DNA of 7,953 bases from Clostridiaceae bacterium (GTDB taxonomy: Bacteria > Bacillota > Clostridia > Clostridiales > Clostridiaceae). The DNA lies in contig DOKV01000179.1 in assembly GCA_003510765.1 (NCBI GenBank), positions 1 to 7,953 of the forward strand, in the 5' to 3' direction. Made by a program: the position numbers and the translations under genes. Of the stretch, positions 5,957-7,953 are shown one piece after another; the first letter of the stretch is position 1, and the number at the start of each line of letters is the position of its first letter. The notes beneath the pieces were generated by a model. It saw nothing but the letters and a program-made list of their open reading frames with translations. It was not told the origin of the DNA and made no database searches.

Positions 5957-6964
5957 ATGAAAGAACGAGTGATTACCTCGGAGTTCATGGAGGAAGACCA
6001 AGCTAATGAGTACTCCCTAAGACCCCAGAGAATTCATGAGTATATTGGTCAAGAAAAAGTAAAAGAAAACTTGAAGGTGTTTATTCAAGCAGCAAAAATT
6101 AGAGAAGAAGCCTTAGACCATGTGATTTTACATGGTCCACCGGGCTTAGGAAAAACCACTTTGGCCAACATCATTGCCAAGGAGATGGGAGGAAGCCTGA
6201 AAGTAACTTCTGGACCAGCCATAGAAAAAGCAGGAGATTTGGCTTCTATTTTGACCACGTTAAATGACAATGATGTGCTGTTCATTGACGAGATTCATAG
6301 GCTTTCAAGAACGGTGGAAGAAATACTCTATCCAGCCATGGAGGATTATTCTTTAGACATTGTCATTGGTAAAGGAGCCCAGGCAAAATCCATTCGATTA
6401 GACTTAAGTCGGTTTACCCTCATTGGGGCGACCACTAGGATTGGCCTCCTGACTTCTCCTTTGAGAGATCGATTTGGGGTGCAGCTGTCCATGGAGTATT
6501 ATAACTATGAGGAGCTCATGGAGATCATTGTACGAAGTGCCAGTATTCTAAATTTCGACATCCATCAGGATGCGGCCATGGCCTTGGCAAAAAGATCCAG
6601 AGGGACGCCACGAATTGCCAATAGACTGCTGAAAAGAGTGCGGGATTTTTCTCAAGTACGAGGAGAAACAAGCATTACAGTGGATACGGCCTTAGAAGCA
6701 TTGAAGCTTCTAGATGTGGATGATGAAGGTTTTGATCGCATTGATCGTAAAATCTTGGAAGCCATGGTTCACAATTTTAAAGGGGGTCCGGTGGGCGCAG
6801 AAACACTATCTTTCTTTATAGGGGAAGAGATGGACACCATAGTTGATGTCTATGAACCTTATCTTCTCCAGAAGGGGTTCATTATTCGAACACCTAGAGG
6901 TAGAGTGGCCACGGAGCGAACCTACGAACATTTAGGCGTCACAAAAGATCAGGAAGAACTTTAA
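5957..6964 (+). CDS. ruvB: Holliday junction ATP-dependent DNA helicase RuvB
   Basis: RuvB is the hexameric AAA+ motor that pumps DNA through the RuvA-bound junction during recombination and replication-fork repair. The 335 residues match the usual length. The Walker A is GPPGLGKTT (60-68) and the Walker B is VLFIDEIH (107-114). Sensor 1 is LIGATTR (155-161), the arginine-finger region is SPLRDRFG (167-174, Arg170), and the sensor 2 motif is [11 protein letters not shown] (215-225). The C-terminal winged helix ends with [16 protein letters not shown], a family signature. All catalytic elements look intact. GGAGGAGGG at 5941-5949, which starts on the last base of the ruvA stop codon, lies seven bases before ATG 5957, so ruvA and ruvB are clearly cotranscribed. 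Confidence 0.98.
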   Translation: MKERVITSEFMEEDQANEYSLRPQRIHEYIGQEKVKENLKVFIQAAKIREEALDHVILHGPPGLGKTTLANIIAKEMGGSLKVTSGPAIEKAGDLASILTTLNDNDVLFIDEIHRLSRTVEEILYPAMEDYSLDIVIGKGAQAKSIRLDLSRFTLIGATTRIGLLTSPLRDRFGVQLSMEYYNYEELMEIIVRSASILNFDIHQDAAMALAKRSRGTPRIANRLLKRVRDFSQVRGETSITVDTALEALKLLDVDDEGFDRIDRKILEAMVHNFKGGPVGAETLSFFIGEEMDTIVDVYEPYLLQKGFIIRTPRGRVATERTYEHLGVTKDQEEL

Positions 6965-6986
6965 GAGAAAGTAGAGCAAAAGAAAT

Positions 6987-6990
6987 GAGG
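6987..6990 (+). promoter_or_regulatory. Ribosome binding site fixing the TTG start of queA
   Basis: GAGG at 6987-6990 lies seven bases before TTG 6998. The nearby ATG at 6985 is in another frame and stops after ten codons, so TTG is the only reasonable queA start. Confidence 0.75.
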
Positions 6991-6997
6991 AAAGAAT

Positions 6998-7953
6998 TTG
7001 AGAGTAGAAGATTTTAAGTTTGATTTGCCAGAGGAACTCATTGCGCAGCATCCTCTGGAAAAAAGAGATGGCTCTAGGCTTCTTGTTTTAGACAAGCATT
7101 CAGGGGCCATAAGCCATAGACAATTTAAGGACCTGCCTAGCCATCTTCAAAAAGGAGATGTGTTGGTCTTAAATGACACGAGAGTTATTCCAGCAAGACT
7201 TTTAGGGGTAAAGGAAGACACCAAGGGAAAGATGGAGTTTTTACTCCTCAATCGAAAGCGGTTAGACACCTATGAGTGCTTAGCGAAACCTGGTAAAAGA
7301 GCAAGAGTTGGGGCAGAGTTCTCCTTTGGAGACGGTCTCTTAAAAGGCCAAGTGGTAGAAGTATTAGACAATGGAAATCGCCTGGTGACTTTTACCCATG
7401 ACGGTGTTTTTGAAGAGATATTGGACCAATTAGGAGAGATGCCTCTTCCGCCATATATCAAAGAGAAGCTCAAGGATAAAGAGCGTTACCAAACGGTCTA
7501 TTCTAGGGCAGAAGGCTCTGCAGCGGCGCCCACAGCGGGGCTCCATTTTACTGAAGCGTTGCTCCAAGACATCAAAGCCTTGGGCGTTGAGCTGGCGTTT
7601 TTAACCCTTCATGTGGGCTTGGGGACTTTTCGACCTGTGAAAGTGGAGTCGGTGGAGAACCATGATATGCATGAAGAGTTTTATAGTTTAGATGCCGAAA
7701 ATGCGGCCATCATCAATGCTGCAAAAAAAGAAGGCAGGAGAGTGATCTCTGTGGGTACCACATCCACAAGAACCTTAGAGACCATTGCCGATGAAGAAGG
7801 TTTCGTGAGAGAAGCTTCGGGGTATACAAAGATTTTTATTTATCCAGGGTATAAATTTAAGTGCATCGGTGGTCTGATCACGAACTTCCATTTGCCGGAA
7901 TCCACATTGATTATGCTGGTTTCTGCACTGGCAGGAAAAGAAAACACCATGAA
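6998..7953 (+). CDS. queA: tRNA preQ1(34) S-adenosylmethionine ribosyltransferase-isomerase QueA (3'-partial)
   Basis: QueA transfers and isomerises the ribosyl part of S-adenosylmethionine onto preQ1 at the wobble position of GUN-anticodon tRNAs, forming epoxyqueuosine. From TTG 6998 the frame is open for 318 codons to the window edge; the family is near 340 residues, so only about 20-25 are missing. Family blocks are the N-terminus [35 protein letters not shown] (56-70), [17 protein letters not shown] (169-185), [13 protein letters not shown] (202-214), GTTSTRTLE (253-261) and [20 protein letters not shown] (291-310). No frameshift or stop interrupts it. It starts 33 bases after ruvB, with no terminator between, so it belongs to the ruvAB operon. 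tgt usually follows but lies outside the window. Confidence 0.97.
   Translation, partial: MRVEDFKFDLPEELIAQHPLEKRDGSRLLVLDKHSGAISHRQFKDLPSHLQKGDVLVLNDTRVIPARLLGVKEDTKGKMEFLLLNRKRLDTYECLAKPGKRARVGAEFSFGDGLLKGQVVEVLDNGNRLVTFTHDGVFEEILDQLGEMPLPPYIKEKLKDKERYQTVYSRAEGSAAAPTAGLHFTEALLQDIKALGVELAFLTLHVGLGTFRPVKVESVENHDMHEEFYSLDAENAAIINAAKKEGRRVISVGTTSTRTLETIADEEGFVREASGYTKIFIYPGYKFKCIGGLITNFHLPESTLIMLVSALAGKENTM

Noticed and set aside
6985..7017. Ten-codon leader peptide starting at ATG 6985
   Set aside because: It overlaps the queA start in another frame and has no ribosome binding site. The GAGG nearby serves TTG 6998.
1..7953. CRISPR array, insertion sequence, tRNA or phage remnant
   Set aside because: I found no regularly spaced repeats, transposase motifs, terminal inverted repeats or cloverleaf sequences. 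Intergenic gaps are all under about 170 bases and are accounted for by promoters and terminators.

Overview
The window looks like ordinary chromosome from a low-to-moderate-GC Firmicute, most likely one of the Clostridia. The reasons are strong AGGAGG-type ribosome binding sites, use of TTG and GTG starts, sigma-A-like promoters with extended -10 elements, hairpin plus T-run terminators, and the gene order yebC ... ruvA-ruvB-queA. All genes lie on the + strand. I see no mobile element, tRNA, rRNA, CRISPR array or phage gene.

Layout. Positions 1-252 hold the end, or nearly all, of a small uncharacterised gene with a possible winged-helix fold. It is joined by a TAATG overlap to a YigZ/IMPACT-family gene (252-908). 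A promoter lying across the end of that gene drives yebC (954-1688), which ends in a good intrinsic terminator. A single gene with its own promoter and terminator (1845-2657) encodes a zinc-ribbon protein with one membrane segment and a helical outer domain. Next comes a two-gene operon for pseudouridine breakdown: an HTH-PfkB kinase (psuK-like, about 2826-3929) and pseudouridine-5'-phosphate glycosidase (psuG, 3929-4840), again overlapping as TAATG. A small membrane protein (4932-5246) follows and ends in a perfect 9-bp terminator. The window closes with ruvA-ruvB (5348-6964), the Holliday-junction branch-migration motor, and queA (from 6998, cut off by the window edge), which acts in queuosine synthesis on tRNA.

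How the genes fit together. PsuK and PsuG together convert pseudouridine to uracil and ribose 5-phosphate; the N-terminal HTH of the kinase suggests it may also sense or regulate. RuvA and RuvB form one complex. QueA is typically followed by tgt, which lies outside the window. The RuvC resolvase gene, which in many Clostridia sits between yebC and ruvA, is absent here; the zinc-ribbon gene, psuKG and the small membrane protein occupy that interval.

Most of the window is housekeeping, and I do not see a clear new multi-gene system. The observations most worth checking are a possible AUA start codon for the pseudouridine kinase, a repeated CCCC-N4-TATANT promoter-like motif, the displaced or missing ruvC, and the uncharacterised zinc-ribbon membrane protein.
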